Shown here: positions 22,133 through 32,277 of the stretch, in pieces
Numbering within the stretch: position 1 is the stretch's first letter
Layout of the letters: the number at the start of each line of letters is the position of its first letter
Assembly (NCBI RefSeq): GCF_900103085.1
Contig: NZ_FMWR01000008.1
Location: forward strand, 124,001 to 188,000
Direction: 5' to 3'
DNA from: Gilliamella mensalis
GTDB lineage: Bacteria > Pseudomonadota > Gammaproteobacteria > Enterobacterales > Orbaceae
Length of the DNA: 64,000 nucleotides
Notes under the pieces: generated by a model
What the model was told of the DNA's origin: nothing
The model's input: only the letters and a program-made list of their open reading frames with translations
Databases searched by the model: none
Position numbers and translations under genes: made by a program

Positions 22133-22222
22133 ATGTGTTCAGATATAAAATATGCTTTGCTCACAACAGTTGGTATACTCGCTGTTTTAGCCACATTTGG
22201 TATCATTGTTTGTATGAATTAA
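22133..22222 (+). CDS. Putative 29-residue membrane peptide
   Basis: Short frame of 29 residues beginning MCSDIKYALL and ending IIVCMN, with one hydrophobic helix (about residues 8-27). A clean GGAG stands eight bases before the ATG and the gene starts 14 bp after prc, suggesting co-transcription. I do not recognise it. Small single-helix proteins of this size are common regulators of membrane complexes, but its role here is unknown. Confidence 0.5.
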   Translation: MCSDIKYALLTTVGILAVLATFGIIVCMN

Positions 22223-22262
22223 AAAAGCTTGATTAATTATCGCTTGGTTATTATAGTATGCA

Positions 22263-22282
22263 GCCTGCTGAAAAAAGCAGGC
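22263..22282 (+). terminator. Hairpin before tRNA-Ser
   Basis: Stem GCCTGCT / AGCAGGC with a six-base A-rich loop, located between the small membrane peptide and tRNA-Ser. There is no T tract, so it may mark an mRNA end or a processing boundary. Confidence 0.45.
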
Positions 22283-22292
22283 ACTAATAATT

Positions 22293-22380
22293 GGTGAGGT
22301 GTCCGAGTGGTTGAAGGAGCACGCCTGGAAAGTGTGTATACGGCAACGTATCAAGGGTTCGAATCCCTTCCTCACCGCCA
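22293..22380 (+). tRNA. tRNA-Ser (anticodon GGA)
   Basis: Class II tRNA of 88 bases with an encoded CCA. Acceptor arms GGTGAGG / CCTCACC, anticodon loop reading GGA within CTGGAAAG, a long variable arm and the T loop GGTTCGAATCC are all visible. Confidence 0.97.
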
Positions 22381-22527
22381 TAAATAGTTAGTCATTTAAG
22401 GGTAGAACATCAGGCTTAACATTATTGTAAGAAGTAATAGTCAAGGTTACTTTTGCAAAACCCTATTGAGGGTTGTCACCTAAAATGACAAGTAACACCT
22501 TCCTCTCCTGGATCATTTGGAGTCATT

Positions 22528-23421
22528 ATGGAAAACTTACGCACAGTTCAGGACTTTATACGCTGGACAGCATCGCAACTTAATCTATCAGATGTCTTTT
22601 TAGGGCATGGTACGGATAATGCTATTGATGAATCTAAACAACTCATTTTAGCAACATTAGGACTATCGTTGTTTATTCCTACGGAATTTTATTCGGCAAA
22701 TCTGACTAATGATGAGAAAAAACAACTTTTTGATATTATACAAAAACGAATTGAAGATCGCGTACCAACTCCTTATTTAACTAATCAAGCTTGGTTTTGT
22801 GGACATACTTTTTATGTCGATGAACGTGTATTAATACCTCGTTCTCCTATTGGTGAACTCATCAATAATCATTTTGCATCGCTAATATCAACTACGCCAA
22901 AAAATATTTTAGATTTGTGTACTGGCAGTGGTTGTATTGGTATTGCTTGTGCTTATGAATTTGCTGATGCTCAAGTTGATATAACCGATATTTCATTAGA
23001 GGCATTAGATATTGCACAAACGAATATTGAAATGCATGAAATGGATTTTCGAGTTAAGCCTATTTTATCAGATCTATTTAATGATGTGCCTGCAAAACAA
23101 TATGATCTAATTGTCACAAATCCGCCTTATGTTGATAGTGAAGATATGAGTGATTTGCCCGATGAGTTTTTATATGAACCTAAATTAGCATTACAGGCGG
23201 GTTTTGATGGTTTAGATTTGGTAAAAAGAATTTTACGAGATGCGATAGATTATTTAACTCCAGAGGGTGTATTAGTCTGTGAAGTTGGCAATAGTTGGAT
23301 TAGCTTACAACAACAATACCCAGATGTTCCTTTTAATTGGATAGAATTTGAACGTGGTGGTCTGGGCGTATTTTCGATCACCTATAAAGAGCTAGTTCAA
23401 TATCATGAATGTTTTAAATAA
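22528..23421 (+). CDS. prmB: Protein-(glutamine-N5) methyltransferase, ribosomal protein L3-specific
   Basis: 297-residue methyltransferase modifying Gln150 of ribosomal protein uL3. It has the AdoMet motif LDLCTGSGCIGIA near 130 and the catalytic NPPY motif in IVTNPPYVD near 190. The following YEPKLALQAGFDGLDL segment is typical of PrmB/PrmC. As in E. coli it precedes aroC, 30 bp away. Confidence 0.95.
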   Translation: MENLRTVQDFIRWTASQLNLSDVFLGHGTDNAIDESKQLILATLGLSLFIPTEFYSANLTNDEKKQLFDIIQKRIEDRVPTPYLTNQAWFCGHTFYVDERVLIPRSPIGELINNHFASLISTTPKNILDLCTGSGCIGIACAYEFADAQVDITDISLEALDIAQTNIEMHEMDFRVKPILSDLFNDVPAKQYDLIVTNPPYVDSEDMSDLPDEFLYEPKLALQAGFDGLDLVKRILRDAIDYLTPEGVLVCEVGNSWISLQQQYPDVPFNWIEFERGGLGVFSITYKELVQYHECFK

Positions 23422-23451
23422 ACTGTTTTCAACAATTGGAATAAATTTATT

Positions 23452-24525
23452 ATGGCTGGAAACTCAATCGGAAAATTATTTAAAGTGACCACATTTGGTG
23501 AGTCACACGGCATAGCATTAGGATGTGTTGTCGATGGTGTTCCTCCTGGACTTGCATTAACTGAATCCGATATGCAACATGATCTTGACCGCCGTCGACC
23601 GGGTTCATCTCGTTATACTACTCAGCGCCGAGAAGCCGACCAAGTTAAAATTTTATCTGGCGTATTTGAGGGTGTGACAACAGGTACAAGTATTGGATTA
23701 CTAATTGAAAACACTGACCAACGTTCTCAAGATTATAGTAAAATTAAAGATATCTTTAGGCCGAGTCATGCCGATTATACTTATCAAAATAAATATGGCA
23801 TACGCGATTATCGTGGAGGTGGTCGTTCTTCTGCTCGTGAAACTGCCATGCGCGTTGCTGCTGGCGCGATTGCCAAAAAATATTTGCAAGAAAAGCTTGG
23901 CATAACCATTCGTGGTTATTTGGCTCAGATGGGCGATGTAAAATGTGAATTAAAGGACTGGCAACAAGTTGAACAAAATCCATTTTTTTGTGCTGATGAA
24001 AGTAAATTAGAGGCGCTTGATCAGTTACTCAGAGCGCTGAAAAAAGAGGGGGACTCAATTGGGGCTAAAGTCTGTATTGTTGCCGAAAATGTTCCTGTAG
24101 GGTTTGGTGAACCTGTATTTGACAAGTTAGATGCTGAACTTGCACATGCGTTAATGAGTATTAATGCGGTGAAAGGTGTTGAAATTGGCGATGGTTATGC
24201 GGTTATCAATAAACGAGGCAGTGAAAATCGAGATGAGATAACCAAGCAAGGTTTTTTGTCTAACCATGCTGGTGGCATTTTAGGGGGGATTAGCTCAGGA
24301 CAAACGATATTAGCCAGTATTGCCTTAAAGCCAACACCCAGTATTGAAATTGCAGGGCAATCAATCAATATTCATGGTGAAACCGTTGAAGTATCAACTC
24401 ATGGTCGACATGATCCGTGTGTAGGAATTCGTGCAGTACCTATAGCCGAGGCGATGGTCGCTATTGTGCTCATGGATCATTATCTTCGTTATCGTGCTCA
24501 ATGTAATGATGTCAATTCGCTATGA
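23452..24525 (+). CDS. aroC: Chorismate synthase
   Basis: Final shikimate-pathway enzyme, converting 5-enolpyruvylshikimate-3-phosphate to chorismate with reduced FMN as cofactor. 357 residues (E. coli 361). Signatures are [49 protein letters not shown] and [19 protein letters not shown]. The stop overlaps the next start (ATGA). Confidence 0.98.
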   Translation: MAGNSIGKLFKVTTFGESHGIALGCVVDGVPPGLALTESDMQHDLDRRRPGSSRYTTQRREADQVKILSGVFEGVTTGTSIGLLIENTDQRSQDYSKIKDIFRPSHADYTYQNKYGIRDYRGGGRSSARETAMRVAAGAIAKKYLQEKLGITIRGYLAQMGDVKCELKDWQQVEQNPFFCADESKLEALDQLLRALKKEGDSIGAKVCIVAENVPVGFGEPVFDKLDAELAHALMSINAVKGVEIGDGYAVINKRGSENRDEITKQGFLSNHAGGILGGISSGQTILASIALKPTPSIEIAGQSINIHGETVEVSTHGRHDPCVGIRAVPIAEAMVAIVLMDHYLRYRAQCNDVNSL

Positions 24526-25274
24526 GTTATGAGTTACTTATTTTACTGTTTATTATTGCTACTTTAGCCGGTTTTATTGATTCAATTGCTGGTGGCGGAG
24601 GTCTATTGACTGTGCCGGCTTTACTTGCAGTTGGACTGCCACCAGCCAGTGCTTTGGCAACCAATAAATTACAAAGCTGTGGTGGTTCATTTTCAGCTAG
24701 TTTATATTTTATCCGTCAGCATATGGTGGATTTAAAACAGCAAAAATGGGCAATCGCGTTTGCATTTATTGGTTCGGCAGTTGGCACGTTACTGGTTATG
24801 CATATCCAAGCTGATTTTTTAAAGCTATTACTACCTATTTTAACCATTGGCGTCGGACTTTATTTTTTACTTTCTCCAACCATTGGTGAAAACGACTGTA
24901 AAAGTCGCTTTTCAGTTATCCAATTTGCACTAATACCAGCTTTGGCAATTGGTTTTTATGATGGATTTTTTGGGCCTGGCGCGGGTTCATTTTATGCGTT
25001 AGCCTATATCACACTGGCAGGTTTTAATTTAACTAAAGCCACAGCACATACCAAAGTGTTAAACTTCACTTCAAATTTAGCCGGTTTACTGTTTTTTATT
25101 ATTGGTGGCGAAGTGATATGGTCAATTGGACTTGTCATGTTAGTTGGTCAATTTATAGGTGCAAGACTTGGCGCTAAGATGGTCATTGCTAAAGGTCGCA
25201 AATTAATCAGACCAATGCTAATTACTGTTTCAACGCTTATGAGTATAAAATTAATTTACGAAAACTTCTTTTAA
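24522..25274 (+). CDS. yfcA: TSUP family membrane transporter (YfcA-like)
   Basis: 250-residue inner-membrane protein with about eight helices. It carries the TSUP pattern [20 protein letters not shown] at the start and its inverted repeat [14 protein letters not shown] in the middle. The family exports or imports sulfur-containing or organic anions. It follows aroC with a 4-bp overlap; E. coli places mepA between them, absent here. Confidence 0.9.
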   Translation: MSYELLILLFIIATLAGFIDSIAGGGGLLTVPALLAVGLPPASALATNKLQSCGGSFSASLYFIRQHMVDLKQQKWAIAFAFIGSAVGTLLVMHIQADFLKLLLPILTIGVGLYFLLSPTIGENDCKSRFSVIQFALIPALAIGFYDGFFGPGAGSFYALAYITLAGFNLTKATAHTKVLNFTSNLAGLLFFIIGGEVIWSIGLVMLVGQFIGARLGAKMVIAKGRKLIRPMLITVSTLMSIKLIYENFF

Positions 25275-25348
25275 TTACTCATCATCCTAATCATTAATAT
25301 TTGTTTTTCATCACTATTTTATAGCGCAACAAAATCGTTGTTAAAAAC

Positions 25349-25379
25349 TTTCAGGAAAGCATATGTTTGAGTATAAAAA
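25349..25379 (+). repeat. Copy 2 of the 31-bp dispersed intergenic repeat
   Basis: Matches 15127-15157 at 26 of 31 positions, same orientation, 89 bp before the LysR-type gene. Confidence 0.6.
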
Positions 25380-25467
25380 CAATAACAATTATTTACTTCA
25401 CTTAAATATGATTTAGTATATATTTGTGTTAAGCAAGATAGTTTGTGTTAAGACATTAACTGATATT

Positions 25468-26391
25468 ATGAAACTTCAACAACTACGTTATATTTTAGAA
25501 ATTGCACGTTCAGGCTCAATTAATGAGGCAGCTAAAAATTTGTATATTACACAACCGAGTTTATCAACGGCGGTAAAGGATTTAGAAGCTGAATTTGGAA
25601 TTGAAATTTTTGTGCGTACTTCTAAAGGTGTTTCACTTTCTACCGATGGCGTTGAGTTTTTAGGTTATGCTAAACAAGTTTTAGACCAAGCTGAACTATT
25701 GGAACAACACTATTCTAAAAAAGCACCATCTAAACAGTTATGTAGCATATCAACTCAACATTATGCTTTTGCGGTTAATGCCTTTGTTAATCTAATTAAA
25801 AAAAATCATACTGACGAATACGAGTTTACACTCAGAGAAACAAGAACATACGATATTATTACCGATGTCGCAAATTTACGCAGTGAAGTTGGTATTTTAT
25901 ATTTGACTGATTTTAACCAAAAGGTAATTTTGCGACTACTGAAAGAACATCGATTGACCTTTAATCCACTTTTTGAAGCGCATCCTCATGTATTTATTAG
26001 TACTCATCATCCATTAGCGGAAATGAAGTCATTAACGTTAGATGATTTAGAGGATTATCCTTATCTCTCTTTTGAGCAGGGTGAATATAACTCATTTTAT
26101 TTTTCCGAAGAGATTTTAAGTACGGTTTACCATAAAAAAAGTATTCATGTTAGTGATAGGGCAACGTTATTTAATCTATTGCATGGACTTAATGGTTATA
26201 CTATTAGTACAGGGGTTTTAAGTACTGATTTAAATGGCTCTGATATTTTATCAATACCGTTAGATGTAGAAGAAAAAATTTTAATTGGTTGGATCACATC
26301 GCAAAAAGCTCAATTAAGTCTATCAGCACAAAATTATATTGAGGCGCTTAAAAAGCTCATTGAAGAAGAGTACGGTTTTGAACTCAAGTAA
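25468..26391 (+). CDS. LysR-type transcriptional regulator
   Basis: 307-residue regulator with an N-terminal winged HTH (about 1-60; INEAAKNLYITQPSLSTAVKDLE) and a periplasmic-binding-like effector domain (about 90-300). I start at ATG 25468, giving MKLQQLRYIL, the standard LysR start; upstream codons in frame look non-coding. The first residues resemble CysB but the remainder does not, so I give no gene name. No clear target gene adjoins it. Confidence 0.85.
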   Translation: MKLQQLRYILEIARSGSINEAAKNLYITQPSLSTAVKDLEAEFGIEIFVRTSKGVSLSTDGVEFLGYAKQVLDQAELLEQHYSKKAPSKQLCSISTQHYAFAVNAFVNLIKKNHTDEYEFTLRETRTYDIITDVANLRSEVGILYLTDFNQKVILRLLKEHRLTFNPLFEAHPHVFISTHHPLAEMKSLTLDDLEDYPYLSFEQGEYNSFYFSEEILSTVYHKKSIHVSDRATLFNLLHGLNGYTISTGVLSTDLNGSDILSIPLDVEEKILIGWITSQKAQLSLSAQNYIEALKKLIEEEYGFELK

Positions 26392-26418
26392 ATCCTACTA
26401 TTAACTAAATAAATCGAA

Positions 26419-26446
26419 TTGCTATTTTAATAAATTTCAGTATAAT
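26419..26446 (+). promoter_or_regulatory. rpsO promoter
   Basis: TTGCTA and a perfect TATAAT separated by 16 bp, about 100 bp before the rpsO start, which leaves a structured leader. Confidence 0.7.
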
Positions 26447-26453
26447 TACGCAG

Positions 26454-26473
26454 TTCATATAGAACTATATGAA
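26454..26473 (+). promoter_or_regulatory. rpsO leader hairpin
   Basis: Perfect nine-base-pair stem TTCATATAG / CTATATGAA with a two-base gap, in the rpsO leader. In E. coli, S15 represses its own translation through a leader structure, so this is a candidate control element. Confidence 0.5.
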
Positions 26474-26542
26474 AAATAGCGAGGAGTGTCTGAATTAGAG
26501 ATCGGTCACTCCACATTTTATTTTGATTTTAAGAGGTTTGTT

Positions 26543-26812
26543 ATGTCTCTAACTGTAGAAACTAAAGCGAAAATTGTTGCTGAATATGGTCGTGATGCTA
26601 AAGATACTGGTTCAACTGAAGTTCAAGTTGCTCTTTTAACTGCGCGTATTAATGATTTACAAGGTCATTTTTCTGAGCATAAAAAAGATCACCATAGCCG
26701 TCGTGGTCTATTACGTATGGTATCTAGCCGTCGTAAATTATTAGATTATTTACGTCGTAAGGATATTGAACGTTATAACCAATTAATTAAAAAACTAGGT
26801 TTACGTCGCTAA
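26543..26812 (+). CDS. rpsO: 30S ribosomal protein S15
   Basis: 89-residue S15, the same length as E. coli, with [13 protein letters not shown] and [16 protein letters not shown], which contact 16S rRNA. The ATG at 26543 follows AAGAGG; a longer in-frame opening upstream lacks homology. Precedes pnp, as in E. coli. Confidence 0.98.
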   Translation: MSLTVETKAKIVAEYGRDAKDTGSTEVQVALLTARINDLQGHFSEHKKDHHSRRGLLRMVSSRRKLLDYLRRKDIERYNQLIKKLGLRR

Positions 26813-26827
26813 TTAATAATCTACTTG

Positions 26828-26851
26828 AAAAGAGGCTTAGGCCTCTTTTTC
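26828..26851 (+). terminator. Terminator between rpsO and pnp
   Basis: Stem AAAAGAGGC / GCCTCTTTT with loop TTAG and a T run. In E. coli the equivalent site lets part of transcription continue into pnp. Confidence 0.9.
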
Positions 26852-26947
26852 GTTGTGAAAAATTGATGCTCTGATATAATACTGAGCTAAAAAAATTAAT
26901 ATTTTATGTTAATTCAATAAAATAAAGATTATATCTCATGTTTCGCG

Positions 26948-26990
26948 CGACTAATGAGAGCTCTATAATTTATAGATTTGTCATTAGTCG
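26948..26990 (+). promoter_or_regulatory. pnp leader double hairpin (RNase III-type)
   Basis: Ten-base-pair outer stem CGACTAATGA / TCATTAGTCG enclosing an inner stem CTATAA / TTATAG. The arrangement and position upstream of pnp match the E. coli leader hairpin that RNase III cuts, after which PNPase represses its own mRNA. Confidence 0.75.
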
Positions 26991-27120
26991 TGACAGTGAA
27001 ATAATCTTTTTGTTGAATATATCCCCACATTGTTGAAGAGAGTATCAATAAGCGCAGTGTAATAGTGCGTCCTGTCGAAATATCAAACTTCAACATAATA
27101 AATAACAAGAGGACATTATT

Positions 27121-29235
27121 TTGTTTAATCCGACATATCAAAAATTTCAATATGGTCGTCATACTGTGACTTTAGAAACCGGTATTATGGCACGTCAGGC
27201 AACAGCAGCTGTTATGGTTAATATGGATGACACCGCTGTATTTGTTACAGTTGTTGCCGATAAAAAAGTGAAAGAAGGTCAAGATTTCTTCCCACTAACA
27301 GTTAATTACCAAGAACGAACCTATGCTGCTGGTCGTATTCCTGGTGGTTTTTTTAAACGAGAAGGTCGCCCAAGTGAAGGTGAAACCTTAATTGCACGTT
27401 TGATTGACCGCCCACTTCGCCCATTATTTCCAGAAGGATTTGTTAATGAAATCCAAATTATTGCAACAGTTGTTTCCGTTAATCCTGATGTGAGCCCAGA
27501 CTTAGTTGCTATGATCGGCGCTTCTGCTGCGCTTTGCTTATCTGGTGTACCATTCCATGGTCCTATCGGTGCTGCACGTGTCGGCTTTATCAATGATGAA
27601 TTTGTATTAAATCCATCAGTAAAAGAGCTTGCAACGAGTCGTTTAGATTTAGTTGTTGCAGGAACTAAAAGTGCAGTATTAATGGTTGAATCTGAAGCTG
27701 ATCTACTGACTGAAGATCAAATGTTAGCTGCAGTAGTGTTTGGTCATGAACAACAACAAGTTGTTATTGATAATATCAATGAATTTGTAGGAAAAGCCAA
27801 TTGTGAAAAATGGGATTGGGTAGCGCCAGCTAAAAATGAAGCGCTATATAATACTATTGTTGAACTCGCTAAAGAGCGCCTAGGAGAGGCTTATCGTATC
27901 ACTGAAAAACAAGCGCGCTATGCTCAAATTGATTTAATCAAAGAAGAAGTATTAGCAGCACTAAAAGAACAGAATGAAGAATTAGATGAAAACGAAGTTA
28001 TCAATATCATCGTCGATTTAGAAAGCCAAATTGTTCGTAAGCGTGTCATTGCTGGTGAGCCACGTATTGATGGTCGCGAAAAAGATATGATTCGTGCGCT
28101 TGATATCCGTACAGGTGTTTTACCAAGAACACATGGTAGTGCTTTGTTTACTCGTGGAGAAACCCAAGCATTAGTTACTGCAACTTTAGGGACAGAGCGT
28201 GATGCTCAGATTATTGATGAATTAACGGGTGAATATACTGAACGTTTCTTACTTCATTACAATTTTCCACCCTATTCTGTTGGTGAAACTGGCATGGTTG
28301 GATCACCAAAACGCCGTGAAATTGGTCATGGTCGTTTAGCTAAACGTGGTGTTGCAGCCGTAATGCCAAGTCGTGAAGAATTTCCATACACTGTCCGCGT
28401 TGTGTCAGAAATTACCGAATCAAATGGTTCATCTTCAATGGCTTCTGTTTGTGGTGCTTCACTTGCTCTAATGGATGCTGGTGTGCCAATTAAGTCATCG
28501 GTTGCTGGTATTGCGATGGGGCTGGTAAAAGAAGGCGAGCAGTTTGTGGTATTGTCAGATATTCTTGGTGATGAAGACCACCTTGGTGATATGGACTTTA
28601 AAGTAGCAGGTACACGTGAAGGTGTTAGTGCATTACAAATGGATATCAAAATTGAAGGTATCACTAAAGAAATTATGCAAGTGGCACTTAATCAAGCGAA
28701 AGGCGCACGTTTACACATTTTAGGTGTAATGGAACAAGCAATTAATAAACCTCGTCAAGAAATATCAGAATTTGCACCACGTATTTATACAATGAACGTA
28801 AATCCAGATAAAATCCGCGATATTATCGGTAAAGGTGGCGCAACTATTCGAGCCTTAACTGAAGAAACAGGAACAACTATTGAAATTACTGACGATGGTA
28901 CAGTTAAAATTGCCGCTTCAGATGGTAATAAAGCGAAAGATGCCATGGCGCGTATTACTAATTTAGTTGCTGATGTCGAAATTGGTAAAATTTATGCAGG
29001 AAAAGTAACTCGAATTGTTGATTTTGGTGCTTTTGTATCTGTTATTGGTGGAAAAGAAGGACTTGTCCATGTTTCTCAAATTGCTGATCATCGAGTCGAA
29101 AAAGTGGCTGATTATCTAAAAGTAGGACAAGAAGTAAATGTTAAAGTACTTGAAATTGATCGCCAAGGCAGAATCCGTTTGAGTATGAAAGATGCTGTTG
29201 AGCCGGTAGCAGAAGTTGCTCCAACAGCCGAATAA
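27121..29235 (+). CDS. pnp: Polynucleotide phosphorylase
   Basis: Phosphorolytic 3'-5' exoribonuclease of 704 residues and degradosome component. It has two RNase PH domains (about 1-230 and 310-540), a KH domain ([15 protein letters not shown] near 565) and an S1 domain (about 620-690). Translation starts at TTG 27121 after AAGAGGAC; a rare start also used by E. coli pnp and consistent with autoregulation. The last residues form a short acidic tail. Confidence 0.97.
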   Translation: MFNPTYQKFQYGRHTVTLETGIMARQATAAVMVNMDDTAVFVTVVADKKVKEGQDFFPLTVNYQERTYAAGRIPGGFFKREGRPSEGETLIARLIDRPLRPLFPEGFVNEIQIIATVVSVNPDVSPDLVAMIGASAALCLSGVPFHGPIGAARVGFINDEFVLNPSVKELATSRLDLVVAGTKSAVLMVESEADLLTEDQMLAAVVFGHEQQQVVIDNINEFVGKANCEKWDWVAPAKNEALYNTIVELAKERLGEAYRITEKQARYAQIDLIKEEVLAALKEQNEELDENEVINIIVDLESQIVRKRVIAGEPRIDGREKDMIRALDIRTGVLPRTHGSALFTRGETQALVTATLGTERDAQIIDELTGEYTERFLLHYNFPPYSVGETGMVGSPKRREIGHGRLAKRGVAAVMPSREEFPYTVRVVSEITESNGSSSMASVCGASLALMDAGVPIKSSVAGIAMGLVKEGEQFVVLSDILGDEDHLGDMDFKVAGTREGVSALQMDIKIEGITKEIMQVALNQAKGARLHILGVMEQAINKPRQEISEFAPRIYTMNVNPDKIRDIIGKGGATIRALTEETGTTIEITDDGTVKIAASDGNKAKDAMARITNLVADVEIGKIYAGKVTRIVDFGAFVSVIGGKEGLVHVSQIADHRVEKVADYLKVGQEVNVKVLEIDRQGRIRLSMKDAVEPVAEVAPTAE

Positions 29236-29260
29236 AAGTATTATTCACTAGGGGATAAAA

Positions 29261-30121
29261 GTGGGATTATTCAACCTGAGAACTGTATACTGCTTTTTGC
29301 TAGCCGTTATTCTTTTGTCGGGTTGTTCTAACTCCCAGCTTTTGCTGGCTGTGCCTGAGCAAGTTTCATATGATGATGAATTAAAAATTGCTCAAATCAG
29401 CCAACAGTTATCACGAAAAGATCTTGATACTGTAACGCAAATGCAACTCATCTTTGAGCGCGGTATTACTTACGATTCACTAGGTTTTAAAGCCTTTGCA
29501 CAAAGCGATTTTTCGTATTTATTAAATTTCAATCCTGAAGTTCCCGATATCTATAATTTTTTGGGGACTTATGCGCTTAGAGAAGGTAACTTTGATGAAG
29601 CTTTAACGTCATTTAATACAGCCTTAGAGCTAGATCCTACTTATGCTTATGCCTACTTAAATCGGGCAATTGCGTTATATCGCACGGGGCATTATCAAGC
29701 TGCTGAGCAAGATGCATTGCAGTTTTATCAATATGATGTGAATGATCCTCTTAGAATTTTATGGCTTTATCTGATTGAGCAGGAAAACGACAATAAAGTT
29801 GCCAAAAACGAGCTACAAAAACGTTATGATCTGATTAATGACAAAACGATATATAGTGGCAATATTATTGCATTTTATTTAGGTCAAATAAGCGAGTCTA
29901 AATTAATGCAGAACCTTCAACAAGGTGTAGAAGATAATCGGCAGTTAGCTGAACGCCTTTGTGAAGCCTACTTTTACTTAGGTAAATACTATCAAAGTAA
30001 AGGTGACAACGAGCGTGCCAAAATGTTATTTAAATATGCTTTAGCCAATAATATTTATAACTTTGTTGAACATCAACAGGCACTCTACGAAATAAAGTTA
30101 CTTGAAGAAAAAGAAAAGTAA
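29261..30121 (+). CDS. nlpI: Lipoprotein NlpI
   Basis: 286-residue outer-membrane lipoprotein with lipobox LLSGC (Cys22) and tetratricopeptide repeats (about 60-170, including DPTYAYAYLNRAIALYRTG). It is the adaptor for the Prc protease in MepS turnover and helps scaffold wall synthesis. The start is a GTG preceded by AGGGGATAAAA. Sits between pnp and deaD, as in E. coli. Confidence 0.95.
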   Translation: MGLFNLRTVYCFLLAVILLSGCSNSQLLLAVPEQVSYDDELKIAQISQQLSRKDLDTVTQMQLIFERGITYDSLGFKAFAQSDFSYLLNFNPEVPDIYNFLGTYALREGNFDEALTSFNTALELDPTYAYAYLNRAIALYRTGHYQAAEQDALQFYQYDVNDPLRILWLYLIEQENDNKVAKNELQKRYDLINDKTIYSGNIIAFYLGQISESKLMQNLQQGVEDNRQLAERLCEAYFYLGKYYQSKGDNERAKMLFKYALANNIYNFVEHQQALYEIKLLEEKEK

Positions 30122-30476
30122 CAAGGGTCATGCCAGTTTTAAAAGTGAAAATATTGTTATAGCGTAGTTCTGATTTGCTAAATAATATGTACTCAACATA
30201 AGATAATGCAGTGAGTTTTATCTCCGATTATATAAACATCATTAACCTTTAAATTTATGCTGTTTTTATACTAGTTAGTTGTTGAGTCAATATTGGCAGT
30301 TAGTTATTGGGGTGAGTTGTAAATTTTCAATTTAGTGAGCTGGCATAAATTTATATCTGCTTTATTTGTTTCAGCAAAAATAAGATAAATTTTAATTAAT
30401 ATTAGTTAATCATTATCAATCTTTTTGCTAACTAAACAAGCAAGCTTATATATTCAAAATTTTTAAGCGAGTTTAC
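30122..30476 (+). other. Long AT-rich leader of deaD
   Basis: 355 bp without a gene. Cold-shock helicase genes usually have long untranslated leaders, and this may be one. I see no strong hairpin or coding frame. Confidence 0.45.
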
Positions 30477-32243
30477 ATGACAAAAGACATTTCTTTTATT
30501 GACCTTGGTTTATCCGAGGATATTCTTAATGCATTAAATGATCTTGGTTTTAACAAACCATCACCAATCCAATCTGAATGTATACCTCTATTATTAGCAG
30601 GTAACGATGTATTGGGTATGGCACAAACAGGTAGTGGCAAAACAGCGGCATTTTCAATTCCTTTTCTAATGAACATTGATGCAAGCTTAAAAGCACCACA
30701 ACTTTTAGTTCTAGCTCCAACACGTGAGCTGGCTATGCAAGTTGCTGATGCTTGCTCTGAATATTCAAAATATATGAAAGGAGTAAAAGTACTAGCTTTA
30801 TATGGCGGGCAGCGTTATGACGTGCAATTACGAGCGTTAAAACAAGGGCCACAAATTGTGGTTGGTACACCAGGGCGTTTGCTTGATCACTTAAATCGTA
30901 AAACATTGGATCTTTCCAATTTGAAAGGTTTAGTGCTTGATGAAGCTGACGAAATGTTAAGAATGGGCTTTATTGATGATGTTGAAAGCATCATGGCAAC
31001 GATTCCCGAAAATCATCAAACAGCATTATTTTCAGCAACGATGCCTGCACCAATTCGTCGTATTACTAAACGATTTATGCATAATCCTAAAGAAGTTCAA
31101 ATTAAAGGAACCAAACAAACGGCACCTGATATTGATCAAAGCTATTGGCTTGTTCGAGGTATGCGTAAAAATGAAGCGATTGTTCGCTTTTTAGAAGCAG
31201 AAGATTTTGACGCAGCAATTATTTTTGTTCGAACAAAATCAGCAACTTTGGATGTGGCAGAAGTGCTTGAAAAACATGGTTATAGTTGTGCCGCTTTAAA
31301 TGGCGATATGACACAACAATTGCGTGAACAAACATTAGATCGTTTACGTAATGGTCGATTAGATATTTTAATTGCAACTGATGTTGCAGCTCGTGGTTTG
31401 GATGTAGAGCGTATTAGTTTGGTTATCAATTATGATATTACCTTAGATTCTGAATCTTATGTGCATCGTATCGGACGAACAGGTCGAGCAGGTCGAGCAG
31501 GTCGCGCTATTTTATTTGTTGATAGCCGTGAACGTCGCTTGCTCAAAAATATCGAACAAACGATCAAAAAACCGATTCCTGAAGTTGGCTTACCATCTAA
31601 AGAGCTGCTCGAAAAACGTCGTTTAGCTAAATTTACGGAGCAAGTCCAAAAACAGTTAGAGAGTAGTGATTTAGATCAATACCAAAATTTATTAGCGCAA
31701 ATACAAGCCGAAAGTGGTGCTGATCTTGAAACAATTGCAACTGCATTGCTCAAATTAGCACAAGGTGAACGTCCATTGATTCTTCCACCTGATCCGGTAT
31801 TTAAACCATCACGCGATAGTCGTGATCGTGATAATCGTGGTGGTGAGCGCCGTTTACGAGGAGACAATCGTGAAGCACCAAAGCGTCGTGAACGCCGAGA
31901 TGTGGGTGATATGGATATGTACCGTATCGAAATTGGTAAAGAAAACGGTGTTGAAGTGCGTCATATTGTTGGAGCAATTGCCAATGAGGCCGATATTAGT
32001 AGCCGTTATATTGGTAATATCAAGCTTTATGATACTTATTCAACCGTTGAGTTACCAAAAGGCATGCCGAAAGATATATTAAAACACTTTGAAAAGGTAA
32101 GAGTGCTTAATCAACCAATGAAGATGAGCCTAGTTAATGGCACAATGTCCGAACCTAAGCGAGGTCGTAAAGGTAATAAATCTGATACATCTGATAAAGG
32201 ATTTGCTAAAAAACGAGGTCGTCCTTCAGCACCTAAATTTTAA
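30477..32243 (+). CDS. deaD: DEAD-box RNA helicase DeaD/CsdA
   Basis: Cold-shock RNA helicase for ribosome assembly and mRNA decay, 588 residues. Q motif [13 protein letters not shown], Walker [13 protein letters not shown] box [11 protein letters not shown], and the helicase C-domain [15 protein letters not shown] are all present. A dimerisation segment follows, then an Arg/Asp-rich stretch (about 440-475) and the DbpA-like RNA-binding domain. A Lys/Arg-rich tail ends the protein. Confidence 0.97.
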   Translation: MTKDISFIDLGLSEDILNALNDLGFNKPSPIQSECIPLLLAGNDVLGMAQTGSGKTAAFSIPFLMNIDASLKAPQLLVLAPTRELAMQVADACSEYSKYMKGVKVLALYGGQRYDVQLRALKQGPQIVVGTPGRLLDHLNRKTLDLSNLKGLVLDEADEMLRMGFIDDVESIMATIPENHQTALFSATMPAPIRRITKRFMHNPKEVQIKGTKQTAPDIDQSYWLVRGMRKNEAIVRFLEAEDFDAAIIFVRTKSATLDVAEVLEKHGYSCAALNGDMTQQLREQTLDRLRNGRLDILIATDVAARGLDVERISLVINYDITLDSESYVHRIGRTGRAGRAGRAILFVDSRERRLLKNIEQTIKKPIPEVGLPSKELLEKRRLAKFTEQVQKQLESSDLDQYQNLLAQIQAESGADLETIATALLKLAQGERPLILPPDPVFKPSRDSRDRDNRGGERRLRGDNREAPKRRERRDVGDMDMYRIEIGKENGVEVRHIVGAIANEADISSRYIGNIKLYDTYSTVELPKGMPKDILKHFEKVRVLNQPMKMSLVNGTMSEPKRGRKGNKSDTSDKGFAKKRGRPSAPKF

Positions 32244-32250
32244 TGATATG

Positions 32251-32277
32251 ACCTCTGCCGTCAGGCAGAGGTTTGTT
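32251..32277 (+). terminator. Terminator after deaD
   Basis: Stem ACCTCTGCC / GGCAGAGGT with a four-base loop followed by a short T-rich run. Confidence 0.85.

Noticed and set aside
27121-27180. Search for an ATG start for pnp
   Set aside because: The nearest ATG would delete the conserved N-terminus of the first RNase PH domain; TTG is the family start in E. coli too.
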